Origin: Dechloromonas sp. TW-R-39-2
GTDB taxonomy: Bacteria > Pseudomonadota > Gammaproteobacteria > Burkholderiales > Rhodocyclaceae
DNA: 64,000 bases
Reading direction: 5' to 3'
Assembly (NCBI RefSeq): GCF_016864195.1
Contig: NZ_CP045202.1
Location: 2,821,001 to 2,885,000, forward strand
The position numbers and the translations under genes are program-made. The notes beneath the pieces were generated by a model. That model searched no databases, was not told the DNA's origin, and worked only from the letters and a program-made list of their open reading frames with translations. Shown in pieces: positions 31,894 to 40,785 of the stretch. Position 1 is the first letter of the stretch. Each line of letters opens with the position of its first letter.

Positions 31894-32160
31894 TTAGGCC
31901 TTGGCAGCCTGTTGACCGGAGCGATAGGCCAACAGCATGTGATAAAGCTCATCCTTGAGCCTGACACGCTGCTTCTTCATGTCTTCGATGGTGAAATCAG
32001 CCACCGGCATGTCGTGCTCTTCAAGATCTTCGACCTTGCCAGTCAGGCGATGATACGAAGCAAACAGCTTGGCAAAGTGCGCATTGCCAACCTTGAGGGC
32101 ATGAATAGCGTCAACCATCTCAGGAAATTCATGATGGAGGTCGTGATGTTCGACTTGCAT
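31894..32160 (-). CDS. YdcH/DUF465-family small protein
   Basis: 88 residues. It contains HHEFPEMVDAIHALKVGNAHFAKLF and a C-terminal KKQRVRLKDELYHML, the pattern of the short helical YdcH family. The ATG at 32160 has GGGAG eight bases upstream; the longer reading has no such site. The biochemical role of the family is not established. It lies between aroC and the MFS carrier. Confidence 0.85.
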   Translation of the reverse strand: MQVEHHDLHHEFPEMVDAIHALKVGNAHFAKLFASYHRLTGKVEDLEEHDMPVADFTIEDMKKQRVRLKDELYHMLLAYRSGQQAAKA

Positions 32161-32215
32161 TTTTTTCTCCCTATTTTCAACAACACCGCCCGAAGGCGGC
32201 GCAGAACTAAAAACC

Positions 32216-33316
32216 TTATGCGATTTGAGCTGCGATCCGTGGCGTCGTGCACACCACATCACCGCACTGGGCGCGGTGGCGCAGTGCATGATCGATCAGG
32301 ACCAGCGCCAGCATGGCTTCGGCGATCGGCGTCGCACGAATGCCGACACAGGGATCGTGCCGCCCCTGCGTCGCCACCTCAATGGCGTTACCGTGCGCGT
32401 CAATCGAACGACGCGACTGGGCAATCGACGACGTCGGCTTGATCGCCATGTTAACGATGATTTCCTGGCCGGTGGACAAACCGCCCAGAATGCCGCCGGC
32501 GTGATTGCTGGCGAAACCCTGCGGCGTCATTTCATCGCCATGCTCGCTGCCTTTTTGAGCCACCGAATCAAAACCGGCCCCGATTTCGACCCCCTTGACG
32601 GCATTGATGCCCATCATCGCGTAGGCAATTTCAGCATCAAGACGATCGTAGACCGGCTCGCCCCAACCCGGAGGGACGCCGGTGGCGGTCACGGTAATCT
32701 TGGCCCCGACCGAATCGAGCGATTTGCGCAGGCTGTCCATATAGGCTTCGAGATCGGGAACGATATCGGCATTCGGCGCAAAGAAGGCGTTGCCATCGAT
32801 CGCATCGGCGCTCAGGAAGGGAATATCGATCGGCCCGAGCGCGCTCATCCAGCCGCGAATCGTCACACCGTAACGCTCTTTCAGCCACTTGCGGGCAATT
32901 GCACCGGCAGCAACACGGACTGCCGTTTCGCGCGCCGAGGAACGACCGCCGCCGCGATAATCGCGAAACCCGTATTTCTGGGTATAGGTGTAATCGGCAT
33001 GGCCAGGCCGGAAGGTTTCGGCAATATTGCCGTAATCCTTGCTCCGCTGGTCCTGATTACGGATCAGCAGCGCAATGGGCGTACCGGTCGTCTTGCCTTC
33101 AAAGACACCGGAGAGGATTTCCACCGTATCCGGTTCACGACGCTGCGTGACGTGACGCGAGGTTCCCGGCTTGCGACGATCCAACTCAGCCTGAATATCG
33201 GCCTCGCACAGGGAAAGTCCGGGTGGGCAACCATCAACCACGCAACCAATTGCAGGACCATGGGATTCGCCGAAGGACGAAACGGTGAAAAGCGTGCCAA
33301 AAGTATTGCCGGACAT
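32216..33316 (-). CDS. aroC: Chorismate synthase
   Basis: Last step of the shikimate pathway, FMN-dependent. 366 residues. The start [20 protein letters not shown] is the family start, so longer readings are rejected even though no strong ribosome site precedes 33316. [21 protein letters not shown] and [17 protein letters not shown] are also present. It diverges from the small gene at 33354. Confidence 0.97.
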   Translation of the reverse strand: MSGNTFGTLFTVSSFGESHGPAIGCVVDGCPPGLSLCEADIQAELDRRKPGTSRHVTQRREPDTVEILSGVFEGKTTGTPIALLIRNQDQRSKDYGNIAETFRPGHADYTYTQKYGFRDYRGGGRSSARETAVRVAAGAIARKWLKERYGVTIRGWMSALGPIDIPFLSADAIDGNAFFAPNADIVPDLEAYMDSLRKSLDSVGAKITVTATGVPPGWGEPVYDRLDAEIAYAMMGINAVKGVEIGAGFDSVAQKGSEHGDEMTPQGFASNHAGGILGGLSTGQEIIVNMAIKPTSSIAQSRRSIDAHGNAIEVATQGRHDPCVGIRATPIAEAMLALVLIDHALRHRAQCGDVVCTTPRIAAQIA

Positions 33317-33353
33317 GGGAGGCTGGAATCTAAAATGGAAGCAGGAGTTTAAC

Positions 33354-33512
33354 ATGCCCAACAAAAAGCCCCCGCCCACCCCGTCGACCGCAGCGAAACC
33401 ATCGACCATGCCTCCCACTGGCAAACGGACATCGCCAAACGGGCCGAATCCTCGCCAGCAACAGGACAATCGCTGGCAACGAACAAAACGCTACGGTTGG
33501 GACAGCCGCTAA
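33354..33512 (+). CDS. Small basic Pro-rich hypothetical protein
   Basis: 52 residues, rich in Pro, Lys and Arg, with no hydrophobic segment. Evidence that it is a gene: GCAGGAG lies seven bases before the ATG, it diverges from aroC with its own leader, and a strong bidirectional terminator follows 13 bases after the stop. No family is recognised. It could bind nucleic acid, but nothing beyond composition supports that. Confidence 0.5.
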   Translation: MPNKKPPPTPSTAAKPSTMPPTGKRTSPNGPNPRQQQDNRWQRTKRYGWDSR

Positions 33513-33525
33513 AAGCCGGGCATAA

Positions 33526-33549
33526 AAAAAGCAGCCGAAGCTGCTTTTT
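33526..33549. terminator. Bidirectional Rho-independent terminator
   Basis: Stem AAAAAGCAGC/GCTGCTTTTT with loop CGAA, A-rich on one side and T-rich on the other. It lies between the convergent small gene at 33354 and the CBS gene ending at 33562 and can serve both. Confidence 0.85.
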
Positions 33550-33561
33550 CCGATCAGGCGA

Positions 33562-34008
33562 TCAAGCCGACGGTTCGTCCGGCCAGTTCTTGATGTAGTT
33601 CTTGAGCATCGTATTTTCGAAGCTCTGTTCCTCAAGCACTGCCTTGGCGACGTCCAGGAAGGAAATCACGCCCATCAGCAGGTTGCCATCGAGCACCGGC
33701 AAATAACGCGAGTGCTTTTCGATCATCAGACGACGCAACTCGTTGGCCGGCATATCGGGAAAGGCCGTGACCGGGTCCTTGACCATGACATCCCCGACCG
33801 TCACGCCAACCGGGCAGGCATCATGGGCCTTCATGGCCTTGAGTACTTCACGGAAAGTCAGCATGCCGGCCATCTTGCCGGCATCCATCACCACCAGAGA
33901 ACCGACGTCGAGATCAGCCATGGTATCGATCGCCGAGGCCAGCGATTGCTGGGGCGTTGCGGTATAGAGGGTTCCGCCCTTGAGCTGAATGATTTCACGC
34001 ACTTGCAT
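33562..34008 (-). CDS. CBS-domain pair protein
   Basis: 148 residues made of two CBS domains (about 10-60 and 72-130: DVGSLVVMDAGKMAGMLTFR and SRYLPVLDGNLLMGVISFLD). Such free-standing pairs bind adenine nucleotides and regulate partner proteins. GGAG lies 8-11 bases before the ATG at 34008. Nothing nearby names a partner. TATAAA lies about 20 bases upstream on its strand (34028-34033), a possible -10. Confidence 0.92.
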   Translation of the reverse strand: MQVREIIQLKGGTLYTATPQQSLASAIDTMADLDVGSLVVMDAGKMAGMLTFREVLKAMKAHDACPVGVTVGDVMVKDPVTAFPDMPANELRRLMIEKHSRYLPVLDGNLLMGVISFLDVAKAVLEEQSFENTMLKNYIKNWPDEPSA

Positions 34009-34177
34009 GGCGGCGTCTCCAAAATAATTTATATCGTGGCGATCTTAGTGCATCAGGCTGTTTTCGCAAAGGCCGCCTCCCAAAAAGCCGCTGCGACAAG
34101 GCAAGAGCAGGAAAGCGCAGAATCAACCCCATGAATAGAATGGTTTTTTACAAAAAAACGCGAAAAAAATATGGCAT

Positions 34178-34242
34178 TTGCACTTGCAGTACGTCATAAG
34201 CATCTATACACTTGGTCATATTACCTAAGTCATATCACCTTA
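34178..34242 (+). promoter_or_regulatory. AT-rich promoter with tandem 14-bp repeat before the XRE gene
   Basis: A possible -35 TTGCAG (34184-34189) and -10 TATACA (34205-34210) are separated by 15 bases. Just downstream are two adjacent 14-base copies, GTCATATTACCTAA (34215-34228) and GTCATATCACCTTA (34229-34242); the shorter GTCATA also occurs at 34193. The remaining upstream 278-base gap (34009-34286) is A/T-rich with no other gene seen. An autoregulatory operator is a reasonable guess. Confidence 0.45.
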
Positions 34243-34286
34243 GTCGGCTTGGGTACCCCTACAACAATCGCGTATGGAGAATGGAT

Positions 34287-34592
34287 ATGACCGCAGTCAA
34301 GACCATCGAAAAAATCGACGCTCGTGAAATTCGTCGTAAGCTTGGCCTCAACCAACAGCAGTTCTGGTCCACCCTCGGCGTGACGCAGAGCGGCGGTTCC
34401 CGTTATGAAAGCGGCCGCAACATGCCCAAGCCGGTGCGCGAGCTGCTCCGCCTGGTGCACGTTGAACAGATCGACATCAAGTCGATCAAGCGTGACGACT
34501 GGGAAGTCCTCGAGTACCTGAAGGCTCAGGAACCGGAGCTGTTCAAGTCCTTGAAGAAATCGGCGCGCACGCGTACCAAGAAGGCCGCGTGA
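34287..34592 (+). CDS. XRE-family helix-turn-helix DNA-binding protein
   Basis: 101 residues. The HTH covers about 14-60: IRRKLGLNQQQFWSTLGVTQSGGSRYE. The rest is a short helical part and a very basic C-terminal tail (SARTRTKKAA). GGAG precedes the ATG at 34287 by seven bases; an ATG at 34281 is too close to it. No ligand or enzyme domain. It stands alone between a CBS gene and a radical SAM gene, and its promoter region carries repeats that it may bind. Confidence 0.88.
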   Translation: MTAVKTIEKIDAREIRRKLGLNQQQFWSTLGVTQSGGSRYESGRNMPKPVRELLRLVHVEQIDIKSIKRDDWEVLEYLKAQEPELFKSLKKSARTRTKKAA

Positions 34593-34631
34593 AATTCGGC
34601 CTGTAAAGGCCGTCGACCGCAACAACGGGCA

Positions 34632-35468
34632 TTACGGGGAAAGCACCACCCGGATGCCCGTTTCTTTTTCGATCTGCTCAGCAAAAGATTCAAGCACATC
34701 CATCGCCAGTCGCCCCAGACGCGGTGCGGCGGGTTGCATCGAGGGGCGGGCCAAACCGTAGAGATGGACACCGGCCAACTGGCCAGCCAAGTCCTTGAGC
34801 AAGGCACAATATGCTTCCCTGGCGGAAGCCGGAGGCGCCTCGCCATCCAGTGCAAACCAGCATGTCTGCACCCAGGTCGACGCCTGTGCAGCACAAGTGG
34901 CAAGGTTGCGGGCAATCTTGTCGGCCAACATCGGTACGCCATTGACCAACTCGACACCCGGCGCATCAACCCGGTCAACCTTGAACCAGACCTCGCCACC
35001 CAGCGAACCAAGCCGGCGGATTCCGGACTGCACTTCGGGACGATGCAGAAAACTACCGTTGGTGATCAGGCGCAGCGGCAGCTTGCCCTGCAGGCCGTAA
35101 TCAGCCATGACCTGTCCAACACGGTCAATTGCCTCGCCAAACTCGGCGGCGCTGGTTGGCTCTCCGTTCCCCGAAAAAGCCACGTCAACCAGTTGTCGCG
35201 CCTCTATCGGCACCTGGCGCTGCATGAAGTCACCGTGCAGCGCATCATCCAGAAATAACCGCAACTCGCGCTCCAGGCGAGACAGATCAACAGGCGGCGG
35301 ACCGCCGCGCGTCAGGTTGTCGACCTGGCAATAGAGGCACGCCCAATTGCAGGCATTGTTGATATTCAGGTTGATACCGACGGAAACCCCGCCGGCACGG
35401 CGTGAAATGACCGGGTAGACATAAAGCAACCCGGCACTGTCACGGCGATGATCGTCTGTTGTAAGCAT
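34632..35468 (-). CDS. Radical SAM protein (COG0731-like)
   Basis: 278 residues. The cluster motif is C40, C44 and C47 (CNWACLYC), with SFSGNGEP-like segment VAFSGNGEPT that contacts SAM. The overall pattern resembles the free-standing radical SAM proteins related to wyosine synthesis enzymes, but no substrate can be read from the sequence. It diverges from queD with a 41-base gap; it lacks the QueE start pattern, so it is not an obvious queuosine enzyme. Confidence 0.85.
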   Translation of the reverse strand: MLTTDDHRRDSAGLLYVYPVISRRAGGVSVGINLNINNACNWACLYCQVDNLTRGGPPPVDLSRLERELRLFLDDALHGDFMQRQVPIEARQLVDVAFSGNGEPTSAAEFGEAIDRVGQVMADYGLQGKLPLRLITNGSFLHRPEVQSGIRRLGSLGGEVWFKVDRVDAPGVELVNGVPMLADKIARNLATCAAQASTWVQTCWFALDGEAPPASAREAYCALLKDLAGQLAGVHLYGLARPSMQPAAPRLGRLAMDVLESFAEQIEKETGIRVVLSP

Positions 35469-35477
35469 GGCCCATTG

Positions 35478-35483
35478 TATAAT
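35478..35483 (+). promoter_or_regulatory. Consensus -10 box for queD
   Basis: A perfect TATAAT lies 26 bases before the queD ATG in the short divergent gap. No good -35 is seen at 16-18 bases upstream, so either an activator is used or this is chance. Confidence 0.4.
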
Positions 35484-35509
35484 CAGCGCCCCATTTGAAG
35501 GCTATTACC

Positions 35510-35962
35510 ATGTTCATCACCCGCCGTCTCGAGTTCGATGCCGGGCATCGCATCCCGGATCACAAAAGCCAGTGCCGCCACCTGCACGGGCACCGCTATG
35601 TCATCGAAATCACGCTCTCCGGCGGCATCATCAATAAAGCCGGCGACGCAGCCAATGGCATGGTGATGGATTTTTCCCAGGTCAAGGATCTCGCCAAGAC
35701 ACATCTGGTCGACGAATGGGATCATGCCTTCCTCGCTTTTGCCGGCGATACGGCAATCGTTGATTTCCTGAACTCATTGCCTGATCACAAAACCGTGATT
35801 CTCGACCGGGTCCCGACCGCCGAAAATCTTGTCCGGATTGCTTTTGAACGTCTTGACGCGGTCTACCGCGATACTTACGGCAATCACCTGCAACTGGAGC
35901 AAGTCCGTCTCTACGAAACGCCCAACTGCTGGGCCGACGCAGTCCGCACCCGCCTGGATTGA
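35510..35962 (+). CDS. queD: 6-carboxytetrahydropterin synthase
   Basis: 150 residues of the pterin synthase fold. Zinc ligands are His13, His26 and His28, and Cys22 sits in the CRHLHGH form of the QueD motif CxxxHGH. PTAENLVRIAFERL and VRLYETPNCWADA are also seen. It acts in preQ0/queuosine synthesis from dihydroneopterin triphosphate; queC and queE are not in the window. ATG at 35510 with GAAGG upstream. Confidence 0.93.
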   Translation: MFITRRLEFDAGHRIPDHKSQCRHLHGHRYVIEITLSGGIINKAGDAANGMVMDFSQVKDLAKTHLVDEWDHAFLAFAGDTAIVDFLNSLPDHKTVILDRVPTAENLVRIAFERLDAVYRDTYGNHLQLEQVRLYETPNCWADAVRTRLD

Positions 35963-35987
35963 GCAGATAGGACGTTCCTCCTATACT
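35959..35987 (+). promoter_or_regulatory. Sigma70-like promoter with overlapping inverted repeat
   Basis: TTGAGC (35959-35964) and TATACT (35982-35987) are exactly 17 bases apart. Arms ATAGGA (35967-35972) and TCCTAT (35979-35984), six bases apart, sit in the spacer and overlap the -10, as a repressor site would. It precedes the three-gene binding-protein unit by about 30 bases. Confidence 0.55.
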
Positions 35988-36024
35988 GCGCAAAAGCATC
36001 GCTAAAGATGCCACCGGAGGGACA

Positions 36025-36855
36025 ATGAAAACAATACGCTACTGGGGTGCGCTCATCGCGCTCTGCTTCGGCATGACGGGAATACAGGCGCAACAGGAAA
36101 CCCTGCGGATCGGTGTCATTCCCTATCTGACACCCAACGTCCTGATTGCCTTGTTCCAACCCTTGCGCCTGCAACTGGAAAAAGATACCGGACGTTCGGT
36201 TGCCCTGTTCACGGCACCCGACGTGCGCAGCTTCGCACGACGCACACTCAAACCCGACTTTGACTTGATCATTACCGCAGCACACCAGGCGCGGCTGGCC
36301 CAGGTGGAGGGTGGCTATCTGCCACTGACGCGATTCACCGGCCCGCTACATGCCGCCATGGTGGTCAGCAAGGATTCGCCGATCCAGCGCCTCGGCGAAT
36401 TACGCGGCAAACGCATTGCCGTGACCGACCGCTCGATTCTGGTCAATATCGCCATGAGCAAAATTCTCTCCGACCAAGGCATTCAGGAGAAGGACGTTCA
36501 GTATGTTGCGGTCAACTCGCAAAACAGCGGCATTCTCGCCGTTGCCCGTGGTGAGGCCGATGCAGCCATCATTGCCCACTTCACCCTTGACCAGAGCCCC
36601 GAAGACCAACGCAACGCGGTACGCAGCATGTTCCGCTCGGAAGCGCTGCCCAACGTCATTCTCCTGGCCAGCCCGCTGCTTGATGCGACGGTCCGCGAAC
36701 AAACCCAAAAATCCCTGCTCGCTTTTCCGGCAACGACCGAGGGCAGCAACTTTCTGGAAAAAAGTCGCTACCTTGGCATACAAGCCACTGATGAAGCCTT
36801 CATGAAGCGCCTTGATAGCTATTTGCCGGAAACCCGGAAACAACTCGGCCTATGA
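36025..36855 (+). CDS. PhnD-like periplasmic substrate-binding protein
   Basis: 276 residues. Signal peptide about 1-22 (ending IQA), then a type II periplasmic binding fold starting LRIGVIPYLTPNVLIALFQPL, with LRGKRIAVTDRS and VARGEADAAIIAHF typical of the PhnD/phosphonate-binding family. GGAGG precedes the ATG. No ABC permease or ATPase is adjacent. Instead its stop overlaps the start of a membrane GGDEF-EAL gene (ATGA), so it may be a ligand sensor for that enzyme and not a transport component. The ligand is unknown. Confidence 0.88.
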   Translation: MKTIRYWGALIALCFGMTGIQAQQETLRIGVIPYLTPNVLIALFQPLRLQLEKDTGRSVALFTAPDVRSFARRTLKPDFDLIITAAHQARLAQVEGGYLPLTRFTGPLHAAMVVSKDSPIQRLGELRGKRIAVTDRSILVNIAMSKILSDQGIQEKDVQYVAVNSQNSGILAVARGEADAAIIAHFTLDQSPEDQRNAVRSMFRSEALPNVILLASPLLDATVREQTQKSLLAFPATTEGSNFLEKSRYLGIQATDEAFMKRLDSYLPETRKQLGL

Positions 36856-39620
36856 GCAAAGCAAGCGGCCTTTCCATGCGCTGGAAACTCGTGTTGGCGA
36901 GCGTGCTCGTCGAAGTCGTCATGCTTGCCATGCTTGTCTGGAACGGCCTGAGGCTGATGGACGAAACCTTGCAAAAACAATCGCAGGTTCGCCTTCAGGA
37001 AATTTCCGTACTGCTCAACGCATCACTCGGGCCGGCGCTGGCCAGCCAAGACTATGCGCCGATTGCCGATGTATTCCGTCAGAGTCGGCGGAGCGATGGC
37101 ATCCAGTATTTTCTGTTGACCGACCCTCAAGGCAAGGTACTGCTCGCCGATGGCTGGGATCTCGAAACACCTCCCCCCCCGGAACAGCCGGAAATCAATC
37201 TCGGCACGCAGGAAAAACGCTTTGATACGCGCATTCCTATCAGCCTTTCCGGGCAAACCTACGGCCAGCTGCATTTCGGCGTCTCGACCAGCTTCCTGCA
37301 TGAAGCCAGGCAGCACCTTGGCCGGCAAAGCCTGAGCATTGCCGCACTCGAAATCCTGCTCTCGATCGCCTTGCTTTCGGCGCTGGCCATCTGGCTGACC
37401 CGCCACCTCCGTCGCTTGCAGCAAGCCAGCGAAGCGGTTGGCAAAGGCCAGTTCAACATCAATCTCAATATCGAATCCAACGATGAAGTCGGCCAACTGG
37501 CCAGCACTTTCAACCGGATGACCCAGAAAATCGAGCAGCAACTGAAGGCGCTTCGCTACTCGGAAGCCCGGTTCAAAAGCCTGCTTCACCTGTCTACCGA
37601 CCATTACTGGGAACAGGATAGCAATTTCCGTTTTTCAATCCCTCCCTCGGGTAGCCTGAACAACAAATTCCAGCATGTTGCCGAATGGCTGCGCGGGCAG
37701 CAGCGCTGGGAACTCAAGACCACGCTGACCGCAGAACAATGGGCCGCTCACCGAGCACAACTTGAAGCCCACGAATCATTCCGCCGCCTGGAATACGGCC
37801 TCTATTTCCCGGACGGTTCATTACGCTACTTCCAGGTCCACGGCGAACCCTTCTTCGATAATGCCGGCGTCTTTGCCGGCTACCGCGGCACGGCCAATGA
37901 CATCACCCAGCGCAAACTGGCAGAAGACTCATTGCGACTTTCGGCCAGCGTTTTTGCCGAAGCACACGAAGGCATCATCATCACCGCCCCGAACTGGCAG
38001 ATCATCGATCTGAACCCGATGGCCAGCGAGCTGACCGGATTCGGTCGTAACGAGCTACTCGGTCAGGATTTGCGCCTGCAATATGTTGACGATGACACCC
38101 GACGTTTCCAGGATGAGATCGCGCAGACACTGCAGGAGCAAGGTCACTGGCGGGGCGAAGTCACCGGCACACGAAAGGGAGGCAGCCACTTTCCGGAACA
38201 GCTCACGGCCAGCGCCGTGCGCAATCTTGCGGGCGAAACCACCAATTACATATTCATTTTCTCCGACAGTACGGCACTCAAGGAGCACCAGGCAAAACTG
38301 GAGGCAATGGCGCATTACGACAGCCTGACCCGCCTGCCGAATCGCGCCCTGCTGGCAGACCGGATGCAGCAATCACTGCAGCAGGCCAAGCGAATGAATG
38401 AATTACTGGCCGTTGCCTATCTTGACCTCGACGGATTCAAGCCGGTCAATGACAATTTTGGCCACGATGCAGGCGATGCCCTGTTAATCGAGGTAGCCAA
38501 CCGCTTGCGCAGTACAGTGCGTAGCGGCGATACGGTAGCTCGCCTGGGGGGTGACGAATTCGCACTTTTGTTGCGCGCCGATGATTTTGGCGAATGCGAA
38601 GCTGCATTGCTTCGGGTACTCGGGGCGCTTTCCAGTGAATATCGCATCAAGGGCCAGAACATTCTGATCTCGGCCAGTATCGGCGTCACACTCTACCCCA
38701 ATGACACTTCCGAACCCGATGTCCTGCTACGCCATGCCGACCAGGCAATGTATGTTGCCAAGCAGGCTGGCAGGAACCGTTACCATTTCTTCGATGCCGA
38801 TCTTGACCACAAGATGCGCTCGGAGCATGCACAAATTTCGCGCATCCAGTCGGCACTTCTGGCCGAAGAATTCGTACTGTTCTACCAACCCAAGGTAGAC
38901 ATGCGGAATGGTCGGATAACGGGCGCAGAAGCACTGATCCGCTGGCAACATCCCGAGCAGGGCTTGCTTCCCCCCGGTGAGTTCCTGCCCTTGATCGACA
39001 ACACCGAAACGATCGTCACACTGGGCGACTGGGTGATTGAACAAGCCCTCAAACAAATGGCGATTTGGCAAAAGATGGGGCTCACGGTCCCGATCAGCGT
39101 CAATATTGCTGCCCGACAATTCCAGGCAGAAACGTTTGTTGCCCGCCTCAAGGAACTGCTCAGCCTTTACCGTCACGTCCCTCCCTCCTGGCTGGAACTG
39201 GAAATTGTCGAAACAGCCGCGCTGGATGACATCATCGAAGTCAGCAACATCATTCGAAGCTGCGAGGCGCTCGGCGTTTCCTTTGCACTCGACGATTTCG
39301 GCACAGGTTACTCATCGCTGACCTATTTCAAGCGCCTGCCGGCACGAACCCTCAAGATCGACCAATCGTTCATTCGCGACATGCTGGCCGACCCGGAAGA
39401 TCTGGCCATTGTCGAAGGCATCATCGGTTTAGCCAAAGCCTTCCAGCGTACGGTCATCGCAGAAGGCGTTGAAACTGCGGCACACGGTTGCCGCCTCATG
39501 CAAATGGGCTGCTACCACGCCCAAGGCTACGGTATCGCCCGCCCCATGCCTGCCGACCAATTACCGGGCTGGATTGAAAACTTCAGGCCAGACCCATCAT
39601 GGATCGAACAGGTACGCTGA
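36852..39620 (+). CDS. HAMP-PAS-GGDEF-EAL c-di-GMP enzyme, membrane sensor
   Basis: 922 residues. Membrane helix about 13-34, a periplasmic region about 35-160, second helix about 163-183, HAMP about 184-236, PAS about 240-355, second PAS about 362-480, GGDEF about 482-650, EAL about 660-910. GGDEF is intact (566-570) with an RSGD inhibitory site (557-560). EAL is intact (693-695), with [10 protein letters not shown] and EGVET. Both making and breaking c-di-GMP are possible. It is translationally coupled to the upstream binding protein and overlaps the patatin gene by 22 bases. Confidence 0.94.
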   Translation: MSKASGLSMRWKLVLASVLVEVVMLAMLVWNGLRLMDETLQKQSQVRLQEISVLLNASLGPALASQDYAPIADVFRQSRRSDGIQYFLLTDPQGKVLLADGWDLETPPPPEQPEINLGTQEKRFDTRIPISLSGQTYGQLHFGVSTSFLHEARQHLGRQSLSIAALEILLSIALLSALAIWLTRHLRRLQQASEAVGKGQFNINLNIESNDEVGQLASTFNRMTQKIEQQLKALRYSEARFKSLLHLSTDHYWEQDSNFRFSIPPSGSLNNKFQHVAEWLRGQQRWELKTTLTAEQWAAHRAQLEAHESFRRLEYGLYFPDGSLRYFQVHGEPFFDNAGVFAGYRGTANDITQRKLAEDSLRLSASVFAEAHEGIIITAPNWQIIDLNPMASELTGFGRNELLGQDLRLQYVDDDTRRFQDEIAQTLQEQGHWRGEVTGTRKGGSHFPEQLTASAVRNLAGETTNYIFIFSDSTALKEHQAKLEAMAHYDSLTRLPNRALLADRMQQSLQQAKRMNELLAVAYLDLDGFKPVNDNFGHDAGDALLIEVANRLRSTVRSGDTVARLGGDEFALLLRADDFGECEAALLRVLGALSSEYRIKGQNILISASIGVTLYPNDTSEPDVLLRHADQAMYVAKQAGRNRYHFFDADLDHKMRSEHAQISRIQSALLAEEFVLFYQPKVDMRNGRITGAEALIRWQHPEQGLLPPGEFLPLIDNTETIVTLGDWVIEQALKQMAIWQKMGLTVPISVNIAARQFQAETFVARLKELLSLYRHVPPSWLELEIVETAALDDIIEVSNIIRSCEALGVSFALDDFGTGYSSLTYFKRLPARTLKIDQSFIRDMLADPEDLAIVEGIIGLAKAFQRTVIAEGVETAAHGCRLMQMGCYHAQGYGIARPMPADQLPGWIENFRPDPSWIEQVR

Positions 39621-40750
39621 CCAGAAACAGGACCGCCCTCATTTTAACCGGCGGCGGCGCCCGAGCTGCCTATCAGGCCGGCTTCCTGCTCGCAGTCGCA
39701 AAACTGTCGAGCAACCGGCGACACAATCCTTTTCCCATTCTTTGCGGAACATCGGCAGGAGCAATCAACGCGGCAGGGATTGCCTGCCTGGCTGACAATT
39801 TCGGCAAAGCGGCCTCACGGCTCGCCAACATCTGGCGCAACATGCATGCCGGCGACATTTATCGAGCCGACCCTCTCGGGATTGGAGCTTCGGGAGCGCG
39901 CTGGTTATCCATGCTCGCCTTTGGCTGGATCGTTCAAAACCCGCCACGTTCGCTGCTCGACAACGCCCCCCTCCGGGAACTGCTGAGCCGACACCTCGAT
40001 TTCAAGGGAATCGACCGAGCCATCGCCAAAGGAGCCCTCCACGCCGTCAGCATCTCGGCCTCCGGCTACGAGTCAGGCGAAAGCATCAGCTTTTTTCAGG
40101 CGCACCCTTCGGCCGAGCCTTGGGAACGAATCCAGCGACACGGATTACGCGCAGAACTAGGCGTCGAGCATCTTCTTGCATCCAGTGCCATCCCTTTCAT
40201 TTTCCCTGCTACACGCATTCACCGGGAGTATTTCGGTGACGGCTCGATGCGCCAACTAGCGCCCATCTCCCCCGCAATCCATCTTGGTGCAGAACGTATT
40301 CTGGTCGTTGGTGCCGGAAGAAAAAACGAACATCAGGAGCGACGCCACGTTGAAACGCACCCCTCGCTCGCCCAAATTGCCGGCCATGCTCTTTCCAGCA
40401 TTTTCCTGGATGGATTGGCCGTTGATATTGAGCGTATGCAGCGAATCAACAATACCCTGTCGAAAATTCCGGCCGATGTCCGCGAAACGGCAGGGATCAG
40501 CCTGCGCCCGATCAAGACCTTGGTGATCTCACCCTCAGAACGGCTTGACCGGATTGCCGCCGAACATGCAACGGCACTCCCGTGGGCCGTCAAAGCCCTG
40601 CTGACCGGTATCGGGGCAATGAACCGACGTGGCGGAGCCCTAACCAGCTACCTGCTATTTGAGAAGCCTTATACACGAGCGTTGATCGACCTGGGATACG
40701 CCGACACCATGGCCCGCAGTACGGAAGTCGGCGATTTTCTGGAGCTCTGA
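39599..40750 (+). CDS. Patatin-like phospholipase
   Basis: 383 residues. Patatin fold with oxyanion loop TGGGARAAYQ (17-26), nucleophile Ser52 in GTSAGA and catalytic Asp214 in GDGS. No signal peptide, so a cytoplasmic or inner-membrane-associated lipid acyl hydrolase is expected. The ATG at 39599 lies inside the 3' end of the GGDEF-EAL gene, so the three genes from 36025 form one coupled unit. Substrate unknown. Confidence 0.92.
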   Translation: MDRTGTLTRNRTALILTGGGARAAYQAGFLLAVAKLSSNRRHNPFPILCGTSAGAINAAGIACLADNFGKAASRLANIWRNMHAGDIYRADPLGIGASGARWLSMLAFGWIVQNPPRSLLDNAPLRELLSRHLDFKGIDRAIAKGALHAVSISASGYESGESISFFQAHPSAEPWERIQRHGLRAELGVEHLLASSAIPFIFPATRIHREYFGDGSMRQLAPISPAIHLGAERILVVGAGRKNEHQERRHVETHPSLAQIAGHALSSIFLDGLAVDIERMQRINNTLSKIPADVRETAGISLRPIKTLVISPSERLDRIAAEHATALPWAVKALLTGIGAMNRRGGALTSYLLFEKPYTRALIDLGYADTMARSTEVGDFLEL

Positions 40751-40785
40751 CTTTATCCCGCAAAGCAAGTCAGATCGTCACAAGC

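Noticed and set aside
33317..33469. N-terminal extension of aroC
   Set aside because: The family start is [10 protein letters not shown] at 33316, and the extra part overlaps the small divergent gene.
34597..34612. CGGCC/GGCCG hairpin after the XRE gene
   Set aside because: Only five pairs and no T-tract.
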